This document shows, piece by piece, positions 7,448 through 16,700 of a DNA stretch of 37,271 bases; within the stretch, counting starts at the first letter, position 1, and each line of letters opens with the position of its first letter. Location of the stretch: contig JAKQCM010000216.1 of the NCBI GenBank assembly GCA_029559155.1, forward strand, positions 1 through 37,271. The letters run 5' to 3'. A program made the position numbers and the translations under genes. The notes under the pieces are model-generated. The model was not told the DNA's origin. It saw only the letters and a program-made list of their open reading frames with translations, and did not search any database. This stretch comes from Chloroflexota bacterium (lineage in GTDB: Bacteria > Chloroflexota > Anaerolineae > Promineifilales > Promineifilaceae).

Positions 7448-8623
7448 CTAACCAACAATGCTGTACTCGTACTGTCCGCGTACCGGGTCGTTGGCGGCGT
7501 AACGGCCGTAACGAAACATCTGCGTATCAAACAACGGCTCAGCCACGCCCAGCACCCGGTCCGCCATCATGCGGCCCACGGCCGGCCCCAGCTTAAAGCC
7601 ATGCCCGCTGAAGCCGCTGCACACAAAAAAGCCGCTGCCCGCCGGAACCTCATCGACAATCGGATGCCAATCAGGGGTGATGGCGTACAGCGAGGCATAT
7701 CCGCCCGTGCTCTGGCTTTGCTCCATCGCCGGATAACGCACCACCAGCCGTTCGCCCGCTTCCAGAATGAAACCGTCATCCACCCCTTCGTGGAAACGGT
7801 CGGGGTCCACGATGGCCTCGGCTTCGCCGGGATCGATCAGGCCGACCAGGGTGAGATTGCCCGTTTCTGAGCGGAAGTAGGTGGCGTTGATGAAGTCGGC
7901 GATGACCGGGTGGGCTTTTTCGTGGCCGGGTGGGCGGCGGAAGAAGGCCACCTGTACACGGCAGGCGTTGATGGGCAAATCCAGCCCGGCCAGGCGCCCA
8001 ACCTGCGCCGCCCAGGCGCCGGTGCTGTTGATGACGATGGGGGCGGAGAGACGGCCGTCTTTTGTTTCTACGCCGGTGATTTTGTCGCCGGAAAAGTGGA
8101 GCCGGGTAACGGCCGTTTCCTGCTTCACGGCCACTCCTGCCCGGCGGGCGGCTTGGGCATAGGCCGTTACCGTCTGGTATGGGTCGGCGTAACCGCTTTC
8201 CGGTTCGTAGGCGGCGGCCACAAAATCGGCCGTTGTCAGGCCGGGAACCAGTTCTTGCAGCGCCGCCAGCGAAAGCATTTCTGTTTGGATGCCTACCCGG
8301 CGCTGCAAAGCCAGATTGGCTTCCAAACCCGCCTGATCAGCGGCGGCCACAATGGCTACGAAGCCAGTCTGCGTAAAGCCACAGTGCCCACCAACCTGCT
8401 CCTCGAAATTCTGAAACACGCGCAAACTGTAGAGGGCCATGCGCGCTGTCAGTTCGTTGGAGTAATGCTGCCGGATGATGGCCGATGATTTGCCGGTCGG
8501 CCCGGCCCCGATGAGATTTTTCTCTAACAGGGCAACTTTAACGCCGCGCTGTGCCAGGGAAACGGCCGTGCTGCACCCCATAATCCCGCCGCCGATCACA
8601 ATTACATCATACGTTTCTGCCAT
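7448..8623 (-). CDS. FAD-dependent amine/amino-acid oxidoreductase (DadA / sarcosine oxidase beta-like)
   Basis: Flavoprotein of the DAO family, which oxidises secondary amines or D-amino acids (glycine, sarcosine, D-amino acids, proline). The N-terminal FAD-binding DVIVIGGGIMGCSTAVSLAQ is followed by the acidic LLEK end of strand 2, the SSAIIRQHYS loop, the VINSTGAWAAQVGRLAG motif, and the C-terminal GFFVCSGFSGHGFKLGP FAD/substrate motif. Length is 391 aa. The start is placed at ATG 8623, behind GGAGG (8631-8635), rather than the ATG at 8638, which overlaps that site. It is transcribed alone and divergently from the PAP2 gene. The substrate cannot be fixed from sequence; partner subunits of heterotetrameric sarcosine oxidase are absent. 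Confidence 0.85.
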   Translation of the reverse strand: MAETYDVIVIGGGIMGCSTAVSLAQRGVKVALLEKNLIGAGPTGKSSAIIRQHYSNELTARMALYSLRVFQNFEEQVGGHCGFTQTGFVAIVAAADQAGLEANLALQRRVGIQTEMLSLAALQELVPGLTTADFVAAAYEPESGYADPYQTVTAYAQAARRAGVAVKQETAVTRLHFSGDKITGVETKDGRLSAPIVINSTGAWAAQVGRLAGLDLPINACRVQVAFFRRPPGHEKAHPVIADFINATYFRSETGNLTLVGLIDPGEAEAIVDPDRFHEGVDDGFILEAGERLVVRYPAMEQSQSTGGYASLYAITPDWHPIVDEVPAGSGFFVCSGFSGHGFKLGPAVGRMMADRVLGVAEPLFDTQMFRYGRYAANDPVRGQYEYSIVG

Positions 8624-8754
8624 TTCTTGACCTCCCATTTGATTTTTGCTGCTTGTGTGTTCATCGTACCAATGTCGAGGGTATTCGTCGAGGCGGAAGG
8701 CGATTGAATTTAGCCGATGAGCCGAAGGTCGTAGGTTTTCCCGCAGGAGGAGGT

Positions 8755-8760
8755 TACAAT
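8755..8760 (+). promoter_or_regulatory. Candidate -10 element for the PAP2 gene
   Basis: TACAAT is placed 6 nt before ATG 8767, the same arrangement as TAAAAT before moaB. A strong GGAGGAGG (8746-8753) lies just upstream, so the site can also be read as a ribosome-binding site for an overlapping small ORF at 8759. The two readings exclude each other. Confidence 0.3.
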
Positions 8761-8766
8761 GGCGCT

Positions 8767-9459
8767 ATGGACGACAGTTATGGAAGAGCGGATAGATTGA
8801 AGCAAATCTTTGCGCCGCAATCACGGCGGCAGTTGGTGGTTTGGGTGGTTGCGTTAGGGCTGTTGTTGACGGCCGTTATCCTGCTATTGGAACTGGCCGA
8901 AGACGTGTGGCTGAACGAAGGATTCGCCTGGGATGCTACGTTGATGCTAGCCATCCACAGCCTGAGCCGGCCCTGGTTGGATAAAGTGTTCTGGTTTGTT
9001 ACGCAAACGGCCGGGCCGCTGATTGTGCTGCCGGTGTTGGTTACGGCCGTTTGGTTCTGGCGGCGCGGTGACCGGATAACGGCCGTGTTATTCGTTGTGT
9101 CTTTTGTGGGAACCGCTCTGTTAGCCAGTTTCCTGAAAACTGTGTTTGCGCGCCCCCGCCCGGATTTGTTCCCACCACTGGTAGTCGAACACAGCTACAG
9201 TTTCCCCAGCGGCCATACCATGTCGGCCATTTCGTTCTACGGGCTGCTGGCCCTCGTGCTTTGGGAACGTCGGCGGCAGGGATGGGCGATTTTATTTGCT
9301 TTATGGGTTCCATTGGTTGCCCTAAGCCGCGTCTACCTGGGCGCGCATTACCCCAGCGACGTCCTGGCATCCCTGGCTATTGGCACGATTTGGTTGGTCA
9401 TTGTCTGGTTTACCTATTTGGGTTCGCCGGCGCAGCACATCTATCAGACAACTGGTTGA
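8767..9459 (+). CDS. PAP2-family membrane phosphatase
   Basis: Integral membrane phosphatase of the phosphatidic acid phosphatase type 2 superfamily; members dephosphorylate lipid phosphates such as phosphatidate, phosphatidylglycerophosphate or undecaprenyl diphosphate. The three-part active site is complete: KTVFARPRP, SFPSGH, and SRVYLGAHYPSD. Several hydrophobic segments surround these motifs, as in the family. ATG 8767 (231 aa) is chosen as the first methionine directly before the hydrophobic start; in-frame upstream codons lack family similarity. The GGAGGAGG site is 13 nt away, longer than ideal. It is followed 91 nt later by an MFS transporter gene. The exact lipid substrate is unknown. 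Confidence 0.88.
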   Translation: MDDSYGRADRLKQIFAPQSRRQLVVWVVALGLLLTAVILLLELAEDVWLNEGFAWDATLMLAIHSLSRPWLDKVFWFVTQTAGPLIVLPVLVTAVWFWRRGDRITAVLFVVSFVGTALLASFLKTVFARPRPDLFPPLVVEHSYSFPSGHTMSAISFYGLLALVLWERRRQGWAILFALWVPLVALSRVYLGAHYPSDVLASLAIGTIWLVIVWFTYLGSPAQHIYQTTG

Positions 9460-9550
9460 AGATTTATAGTAGAAGACTAGGTGGTAAGGCATGATGAATT
9501 TTGGACCACGCCTCATGCTAACTCCCAATTTCTAAAAGGCAGCTATTTGG

Positions 9551-10906
9551 ATGAACACAGAAAATTCATTGAACAGACCAACTGGTATGAAGGGTTTCCT
9601 GGTTGTGTGGATTGGTCAGTTTGTCTCTTTGCTGGGCAGTGCAATGACCGGATTTGCGCTGCCCATCTACATATTTGGGGAGACGGAGCGGGTGCAGGAG
9701 CTGGCGTTGTTGGGGCTGGCTTTTACGCTGCCGCTCATCTTGTTCAGCCCGTTCGCCGGGACGATTGTGGACCGCAACAGCCGCAAAAAGATGATGATTG
9801 TGAGCGATCTGGCGGCCGGCGCGACAACGATTGTGGTTTTGTTGTTGGTCTGGACCGGAAATCTGGAAGTGTGGGACCTGTATATCACCAACGCCATTAA
9901 CGGCGCGTTTCAGACGCTGCAGTGGCCGGCTTATTCTGCGGCTATCAGCATGATGGTGCCCAAAGCGCAGTACGGCCGTGCCAGCGGTCTGGTCATGCTG
10001 GCCGAATCGGGGTCAAACATTTTTGCGCCGATTATGGCCGGGGCGATGTTGGGGTTTGTGGGGCTGCAAGGCATTTTGCTCATAGACGTGGTGACGTTTC
10101 TATTTGCCGTGGGAACCTTGTTGTTTATTTTTGTGCCAGACCCGCCGCGCACGGTGGAGGGCCAGCAGGGCCAGGGCAATTTCTGGCGAGAATCGGCTTA
10201 TGGCTTTGTGTATATCTGGCGACGGCCGTCGCTTTTGGGTTTGCAGATCGTCTTTTTCATCGGCAACTTCTTTGCCACGCTGGCCTTTACCGCGCTGGCG
10301 GCCATGATTTTGTACCGCACCAACCAAAACGCGCAGCTTTTTGCCTGGATCATGTCGGCCGGGGCGATTGGCGGCGTGTTGGGTGGTGTGTTGATGAGCA
10401 CCTGGGGCGGACCAAAGCCGCGCGTTCATGGCGTGTTGGCCGGTTGGATTGGCAGCGGCGTGTTGGGCTTGATGCTCATGGGCATTGGCCAAAGCTGGCC
10501 CATCTGGGCGTTGGCTTCTTTTTTGGGCAACTTGCTAGTGCCCATTATCAACGGCTCCAACCAGGCTATTTGGCAGGCGAAAGTAGCCCCGGATGTTCAG
10601 GGGCGCGTGTTTTCCGTGCGCCGGGTGATTGCCTGGGCGGTGGTTCCGCTGGCAAATTTGCTGGTAATTCCCCTGACGGATGGCTGGTTAGAACCGGCCA
10701 TGCGCACGGGCGGCAGCCTGGTGGATCGTTTTTCCTGGCTGGTGGGCAGCGGTGCGGGGGCGGGGATTTCGCTCTTGTTTGTGTTTGCCGGGCTGACTTC
10801 GGCGCTGGTGGGATTGGGCGGCTACCTGTTCCCGGTGATTCGTAAGGCAGAGATTATTTTGCCGGATCATGACGAGATGGCGCGGGTGGAAACGGCCGTT
10901 TCCTGA
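9551..10906 (+). CDS. Major facilitator superfamily transporter
   Basis: A 451-aa membrane transporter with about 12 hydrophobic segments. Typical MFS features are the first helix GFLVVWIGQFVSLLGSAMTGFALPI, the loop 2-3 signature AGTIVDRNSRKKMMI (G-x3-DRxxRK), and a central cytoplasmic loop (VPDPPRTVEGQQGQGNFW). The pattern resembles the MFS_3 / enterobactin-exporter-like group of efflux proteins, so export of a small molecule is likely but the substrate is unknown. Start ATG 9551 has only a weak AAAAGGCAG upstream. It is on the same strand as the PAP2 gene and ends before a strong shared terminator. Confidence 0.88.
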   Translation: MNTENSLNRPTGMKGFLVVWIGQFVSLLGSAMTGFALPIYIFGETERVQELALLGLAFTLPLILFSPFAGTIVDRNSRKKMMIVSDLAAGATTIVVLLLVWTGNLEVWDLYITNAINGAFQTLQWPAYSAAISMMVPKAQYGRASGLVMLAESGSNIFAPIMAGAMLGFVGLQGILLIDVVTFLFAVGTLLFIFVPDPPRTVEGQQGQGNFWRESAYGFVYIWRRPSLLGLQIVFFIGNFFATLAFTALAAMILYRTNQNAQLFAWIMSAGAIGGVLGGVLMSTWGGPKPRVHGVLAGWIGSGVLGLMLMGIGQSWPIWALASFLGNLLVPIINGSNQAIWQAKVAPDVQGRVFSVRRVIAWAVVPLANLLVIPLTDGWLEPAMRTGGSLVDRFSWLVGSGAGAGISLLFVFAGLTSALVGLGGYLFPVIRKAEIILPDHDEMARVETAVS

Positions 10907-10925
10907 TCATCGCGCCATAGTTCAC

Positions 10926-10963
10926 AAGACCCTAAGGGTTCAAGAGCAAACCCTTAGGGTCTT
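10926..10963. terminator. Bidirectional terminator, AGACCC/AAGGGTTT family
   Basis: A perfect 15-bp stem (10926-10940 with 10949-10963, AAGACCCTAAGGGTT and its complement) has an 8-nt loop. It separates the convergent MFS and GNAT genes. The same consensus recurs at 18941-19000, so this is probably a repeated element used as a terminator. Confidence 0.8.
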
Positions 10964-10991
10964 CCTGGAGAAGGACAATGCGCGGCTTTGT

Positions 10992-11459
10992 TTATTCGTT
11001 GCCGCCGGTTTGTTTGGCGTACCAGACGCCGCCGTGCCCTTCGGCTCCGGTCAGGCGGTAGCCCATTTTTTCGTAGAAGTGGCGGTTGCGCGTGTTCCAG
11101 GCGGGCGTATCCAGCGTCCAGCGGTCGGTTTCCGGGTATGTTTCTTCCAGAAAGCGAAAAGCCTGGGCACCGATGCCCTGATTCTGGCAGTCGGGGTGCA
11201 CAAATATGCGCCCGAGTTCCATTTGCCGGTAGCCCTTGGGGTAGACGATGATGCCGCCGAGCAAACGGCCGTCTTCATCTTCTATTTTGTAATAATCACA
11301 GGTCAAAATCATACGCAGCTGCCAGTTGACCGTGTCGTAGCCGGGCGGGCCGCCAACCTGTGGCGCGCCGTAGTGGATATCGTGGTTGAAGGCTTGCCGG
11401 GAAACGGCCGTTAACGGCCGTGCATCCTCCTCTACCGCTTTGCGAATACAAATGTTCAT
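10992..11459 (-). CDS. GNAT-family N-acetyltransferase
   Basis: 155-aa acyl-CoA-dependent N-acyltransferase. The family fold is visible: an N-terminal NICIRKAVEEDARPL strand-helix, a strand pair DGRLLGGIIVYP, the motif A segment ELGRIFVHPDCQNQGIGAQAF (Q-x-x-G-x-G for acetyl-CoA), and the motif B end NTRNRHFYEKMGY. The start ATG 11459 follows GGAAGGGAG. It lies 84 nt downstream of uvrB on the same strand and may be co-transcribed, although a dyad (11489-11536) separates them. The substrate is unknown. Confidence 0.85.
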   Translation of the reverse strand: MNICIRKAVEEDARPLTAVSRQAFNHDIHYGAPQVGGPPGYDTVNWQLRMILTCDYYKIEDEDGRLLGGIIVYPKGYRQMELGRIFVHPDCQNQGIGAQAFRFLEETYPETDRWTLDTPAWNTRNRHFYEKMGYRLTGAEGHGGVWYAKQTGGNE

Positions 11460-11488
11460 GACTCCCTTCCATTTTGCAAGGAGATTGG

Positions 11489-11536
11489 TACACGGATGAC
11501 GCGGATTTTCGCGGATAAAACAATGGTATCCGTGTA
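11489..11536. repeat. ATCCGTGTA dyad between uvrB and the GNAT gene
   Basis: TACACGGAT (11489-11497) and ATCCGTGTA (11528-11536) form a 9-bp inverted repeat that encloses further CGCGGAT-like copies. The same words make a longer 20-bp dyad at 35955-36008, so both belong to one repeat family. Confidence 0.6.
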
Positions 11537-11543
11537 ATTGTCT

Positions 11544-13520
11544 TTAAACCGGTTCGAGTTGGCCGCGCAGTTCGATGATCTGGTCGCGCAGGGCGGCGGC
11601 GCGTTCAAACTCCAGCATGAGAGCGGCCGTTTTCATGTCGGTTTCCAATTGCGCCAGTTGATGAAGCAGGTCGGCGGGGGAATAGGCGGCGGGTTCGGCG
11701 ACGGCCGTTTCCCCCTCATCAACCTTCCCCTTCCGCCAATCCAGCTCGCCAATTTGCTTGGCGATGGTTTGCGGCGTGATGCCGTGGGCCGTGTTGTAGG
11801 CGATTTGCTTCTCGCGGCGGCGGTTCGTCTCGTCGATAGCCCGCTGCATGGACGCCGTCACCCGGTCGGCGTACATGATGACTGCGCCTTCGATGTGGCG
11901 GGCGGCGCGGCCAATTGTCTGGATAAGCGCCGTGTCGGAGCGTAAAAAGCCTTCTTTGTCGGCGTCCAGAATGGCCACCAACGACACTTCCGGCAAGTCT
12001 AACCCTTCACGCAGCAAGTTGATGCCCACGACAGCATCATAGACGCCCCGGCGCAAATCCCGCAAGATTTCGATGCGCTCCAGGGTTTCCACTTCGCTGT
12101 GCAGATAATGGACGTTCAGGTTCATCTCGGCCAGATAAGCGGCCAGGTCTTCGGCCATGCGCTTGGTGAGCGTGGTGATGAGGGCGCGCTGGCCGTTATC
12201 GACGCGGCGGCGCACTTCGAAGAGCAGATCATCTACCTGCCCTTTCACCGGCCGGACGCTGATTTGCGGATCGACGAGGCCGGTGGGGCGGATCATTTGA
12301 TCGACGGTGTTTTGACTGTGTTCGCGTTCATACGGGCCAGGGGTGGCGGTGGTGTAGATGACCTGATAAAGCCGCGCTTCCCATTCGTCGAAGGTGAGCG
12401 GGCGGTTGTCCAGGGCGCTGGGCAGGCGGAAGCCAAAATCAACCAGCGTTTGTTTGCGCTGGCGGTCGCCGTGGTACATGGCGCGGATTTGCGGCAGGGT
12501 CATGTGGCTTTCGTCGACGACCAGGAGGAAATCGTCGGGGAAGTAGTCCAAGAGGGTCCAGGGCGGCGCGCCGGCCGGTTTGCCATAGAAGTGACGGCCG
12601 TAATTTTCGCTGCCGTTGCAATAGCCCATTTCGCGCAGCATTTCCAGGTCGAAGCGCGTGCGTTGTTCCAGGCGGTATGCTTCCAGCAGTTTGTTTTGCC
12701 GGTTGAGATGGGCTAATTGTTCTTCTAGCTCGGCTTCGATGCGGGTAACGGCCGTGGCCACATCATCCGTTTCGGTGACAAAATGACGGGCGGGGTGAAA
12801 CATAATTTCCGGCAGCTCGCGGCGCAGTTCGCCGGTCAGGCCGTCGATTTCGCTGATACGTTCGACCTCTTCACCCCAAAACTCGATGCGGTAAATGGTT
12901 TCGCCGTGCGGCGGCTGGATTTCTAACACGTCGCCGCGGACACGGAAACGGCCGTGACTCAGTTCATAATCATTTCGTTCATAATAAATATCCACCAGGC
13001 GGCGCAGCGTTTTGTCGCGGTGGGCGATGTGGCCGGTTTGCAAGTGCAGGTGCGCCTGATGATATTTCACCGGATCGCCCAGCGAGTAAATGGCGCTGAC
13101 GCTGGCGATGACAATTACGTCGCGCCGCGTCGCCAGAGCCTGAGTGGCCGCCAGCCTCATGCGCTCGATTTCGGCGTTGATTTCGGTGGTTTTTTCGATG
13201 TAGGTGTCGGTGCGCGGGATGTAGGCTTCCGGCTGGTAATAATCGTAGTAGCTCACAAAGTAGCTGACGGCGTTGTGGGGGAAAAAGCTTTTGAATTCGC
13301 TGTAGAGCTGCGCGGCCAGGGTTTTGTTGTGGGCCATGATGAGGGTGGGGCGCTGTGTTTGTTGGATGACGTTGGCAATGGTGAAAGTTTTGCCGGTTCC
13401 GGTAGCGCCCAGCAGCACCTGATGGCGCAGTCCGTTGGCTAACCCATGGACGAGGCCGGAAACGGCCGTGGGCTGGTCGCCGGTTGGTTCGTATGGCGCG
13501 GTTAATTGAAATTGTGTCAT
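11544..13520 (-). CDS. uvrB: UvrABC system protein B
   Basis: DNA-damage recognition and loading subunit of nucleotide excision repair. The Walker A motif GATGTGKT is at residues 38-45. The damage-binding beta-hairpin [12 protein letters not shown], the DESH box ([11 protein letters not shown]), helicase motifs in [20 protein letters not shown] and the QTIGRAARH motif are all present. A C-terminal UVR domain ([31 protein letters not shown]) for UvrC contact closes the 658-aa protein, the normal full length. The start ATG 13520 follows an AGAGGTG ribosome-binding site. A TGACA-N5-TGTCA dyad about 60 nt upstream may be a regulatory site; no classical LexA box is evident. Confidence 0.97.
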   Translation of the reverse strand: MTQFQLTAPYEPTGDQPTAVSGLVHGLANGLRHQVLLGATGTGKTFTIANVIQQTQRPTLIMAHNKTLAAQLYSEFKSFFPHNAVSYFVSYYDYYQPEAYIPRTDTYIEKTTEINAEIERMRLAATQALATRRDVIVIASVSAIYSLGDPVKYHQAHLHLQTGHIAHRDKTLRRLVDIYYERNDYELSHGRFRVRGDVLEIQPPHGETIYRIEFWGEEVERISEIDGLTGELRRELPEIMFHPARHFVTETDDVATAVTRIEAELEEQLAHLNRQNKLLEAYRLEQRTRFDLEMLREMGYCNGSENYGRHFYGKPAGAPPWTLLDYFPDDFLLVVDESHMTLPQIRAMYHGDRQRKQTLVDFGFRLPSALDNRPLTFDEWEARLYQVIYTTATPGPYEREHSQNTVDQMIRPTGLVDPQISVRPVKGQVDDLLFEVRRRVDNGQRALITTLTKRMAEDLAAYLAEMNLNVHYLHSEVETLERIEILRDLRRGVYDAVVGINLLREGLDLPEVSLVAILDADKEGFLRSDTALIQTIGRAARHIEGAVIMYADRVTASMQRAIDETNRRREKQIAYNTAHGITPQTIAKQIGELDWRKGKVDEGETAVAEPAAYSPADLLHQLAQLETDMKTAALMLEFERAAALRDQIIELRGQLEPV

Positions 13521-13578
13521 GGTGTCACCTCTTCCGAGACTTAAACGTTACAATTATGATCAGTTTACCTGCGAATCC

Positions 13579-13593
13579 TGACACCTACTGTCA
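13579..13593. promoter_or_regulatory. TGACA-N5-TGTCA dyad in the uvrB/kinase intergenic region
   Basis: A perfect inverted repeat (TGACA, five bases, TGTCA) lies between divergent uvrB and the histidine kinase gene; read on the - strand it overlaps a TTGACA hexamer. It could be an operator for either gene. A similar TGACA/TGTCA palindrome lies at 34815-34828. No binding protein can be named. Confidence 0.3.
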
Positions 13594-13780
13594 ATTTTGT
13601 CGGCGGTGAGGATAAATATTTGATGAACGGCCGTGAGATATTTACTGTAAAATGAAACTCAGCAGTAAGTGTAAGTGGCATGTTAAGATAAAATTGTCAT
13701 TGTGGTCTTGTTTGCATTCTGATTTTTATGAGGTTGGCCTGAGTGTCGCGACGGCGAAAAAGAGCTGGGTGTAAAAATTT

Positions 13781-16700
13781 ATGAACCGAATGGCTGTGGA
13801 ATCGGATTCTGGGAAAAACGTCCGGGATAAATTGTTCACTGGCGAGTATTCGCAGCTGCTGCACAACTTGTCGCCTAAACGGCTGTTGTTGTTTACGCTG
13901 GTAGCCATCTATGTAACCGAGCTGCTGGTGATGCTGTTAATTGAGGTGCTGCTCAATGAGCCGCTGGCTCTGCCGTTCCATGTGATGGAAACCGTGCTGG
14001 ATGCGACGATTTTGGCCGTTCTGGTGTTTCCGATGATTTACTCCTTTTCTTTTCGGCCGCTGCGAAGTTCGCTTAAGGCTTTGCAGCAGACACAGGAATC
14101 GCTGACCGCGTCGCTTTCCTTGTTGGAGAAGACATTTTCTAGTCTGGGCGAAATTGTATTCGTCCTGAATGATCGGACGCAGAAGATTTTGTTAGCCAAT
14201 CAATCGGTGTCGGAGGTGTTGGGCTATTCGTCTGAGGAGATGGTGGGCAAGGGAATTGACGTGTGTTTTGCCGACCCGGAGACGTATCAAATCTGGGCGC
14301 AGCAATTGGAGCGTCGGCTGTCACAAAAGGGTCATGTTCGGGTGGAAACAGTTTTTCAGACCCGGGATGGGCAAGCCTGTGTTGTGGAAACGACTGTGTC
14401 GCGGATTCATTCCAACAACGGCGAGCCAACCTATCGGGTGTTGTTGATTCGTGATGTGACGCAGCAGCGGGTGACAGAGGAAAAGATTCGCCTGCAAACG
14501 GCCGCGTTAGAAGCGGCGGCCAATGGCATCGTGATTACGGATCGCAACGGCCGTGTCGAATGGACCAATCCGGCCTTTTGTGCCATGACCGGTTATTCAG
14601 GCGATGAAATAGTGGGTTCCAGTCTGAATCAATTGAAATCTGGCCAGCATAAGGACGGATTTTACCAGACTTTGTGGCAAACCATTCTGGCCGGGCAGGT
14701 GTGGTCGGGTGAAATTGTAAATCGGCATAAGAACGGCCGTTTGTACACTGAAGAACAAACCATCGCCCCAGTGCGAGACGGGAATGGAGCCATCACTCAC
14801 TTTATCGCCATCAAACAAGACATCTCCCAGCGCAAAGAGGTGGAGCAAAAGTTAAAAGACAGCGAAACACGCTACCGCAGTCTGGTGGAAACATCTCCTG
14901 ACGGCATTTTGCTCACCAGTCTGGACGGCAAAATTTTGTTTTGCAATGAACAAATGGCCCAAATGACCGGCGCAGAAAGCCCTCAGACGCTCATCGGCCA
15001 CAGAACCCATGAATTTCTGACGCCCGAAGGTCGTTTTCAGGCGCAAAACAACATTCAACAACTGCTTTCTAACCGGGCGACGCGCAGCTCCGAATACGAA
15101 ATCATCAATATCAACGGGGAGCTTTTGCCCGTGGAAATCAGTTCTTCGGTCATTGAAGATCAGAACGGTCGGGTGACTGGCCTGACCAGCATGGTGCGGA
15201 ACATCAGCGCCCGCAAAAAAGCGGAATTCCAGCTTTCCAAACAAAATCAAGAGCTGCAAACGTTGAGCCAACTGAGCCGTTCGCTGGTTTCCAGTCTGGA
15301 AATGGACGTGGTTCTGAGCCGGATCGTGGAACAAATTATGCCGCTGCTGGCCGCCGAGTGCCTGACCATTTTATTGCGCGAGGGCGAGGAATTGGTTTGT
15401 CAGGCGACCGGCGGGTTGGGGTTTGGTTATTTGAAGGGGCAGCGCATTCCGATTGACGATGAGCTGTTGGCACCGGTGTTGGCTGCGGAACGGCCGTATT
15501 TGTCCACGGCCGTTGACTGTCTTTTCTACCTCAAAAACTGCGCTTATCCTTGTTACGATCCCCAACGCGCTCTCATGCTCGTCCCGCTGCGAGTAGGCCA
15601 GGAAACCATCGGCCTCATGCAAGCCATCCACAGCCAGCAAAACGCCTTCGATGATGAAGACAGCCGCCTGATTCTGGCTGCCGCCAGTTGGGCGGCCGTG
15701 GCCATCAACCACGCCCGCCAACACACCCGCATTCAGCGCCAACTGCGCGAAACAGAAACCCTGGCGACGATCAATCAGGCCCTGAACGAAAGTTTGGAAA
15801 TGGACAAACTCCTGCAGCTTATCGCCGATTCAACTCAGGTGCTCATCCCGCAAATGGATCAGGTGGTCATCCATCTGGCCGACGAGCAGGAGCATATGTT
15901 GACCCCTGTTATCTGGAGCGGCGTCACCGAACCCAGCCTGATGACGCTTTTTGTTGATTTGCGCGAAAGTTTGTTGAGCCAGGCGTTATCCACGCAGTCC
16001 ATTATGGCTTACCCTGATCTGGAGGCTGTAAAAACCGAGGGGATTCAATACTCCTGGTCGACTGGCGCGCTGTTGGTCGCGCCCTTAATTGCCAATGGCG
16101 AGCGCGAATTGGGCACCATTAGCATTCGCAGCCTGAAGCCGTTTGCCTTTTCGTCTAATGACGAGGTTGCTTTGTCGCGGTTGGCGGCGTCGGCGGCAAT
16201 TGCCATCGAATCTTCGCGCCTGTATCAATCCGAACGTTCGCAGCGGCAAATTGCCGAGGCGTTGGTGGGGGCAGCCAAAGTCTTTAGCCAGAGCTTGCAG
16301 CTTAACGATGTGCTAAAAATGGTTTTGCAGCAGTGCCAACAGGTGGTATCTTGTGAGGAAGCGACGATTTTATTGGGTGCGGATGGTTCTGAATGGCGCC
16401 AATCGACTCTGGCAACGGCCGTTGCCCAATCTATCCATCTGTTTGCCACAGACGATGCCGCTCCAGCGCTTCTAACCGACACCCAGTATGAATGGATGGT
16501 TCAGACCAGCAAACCCGTTCTGGTAGAACTCAAAGATTTTTCCGCCCATCAGGAAGAAACCAGCCCAACTTTGCCAGAAACGATGGCGGTTGCATCCCTG
16601 AGTGTGGGGCAGCAGACCATCGGTTTCCTGATTGCCCATCATAGTCAGCTCAAACATTTCGACACAAGCATTTTGCGCCGCCTGGAGGCGCTGGCTTCTC

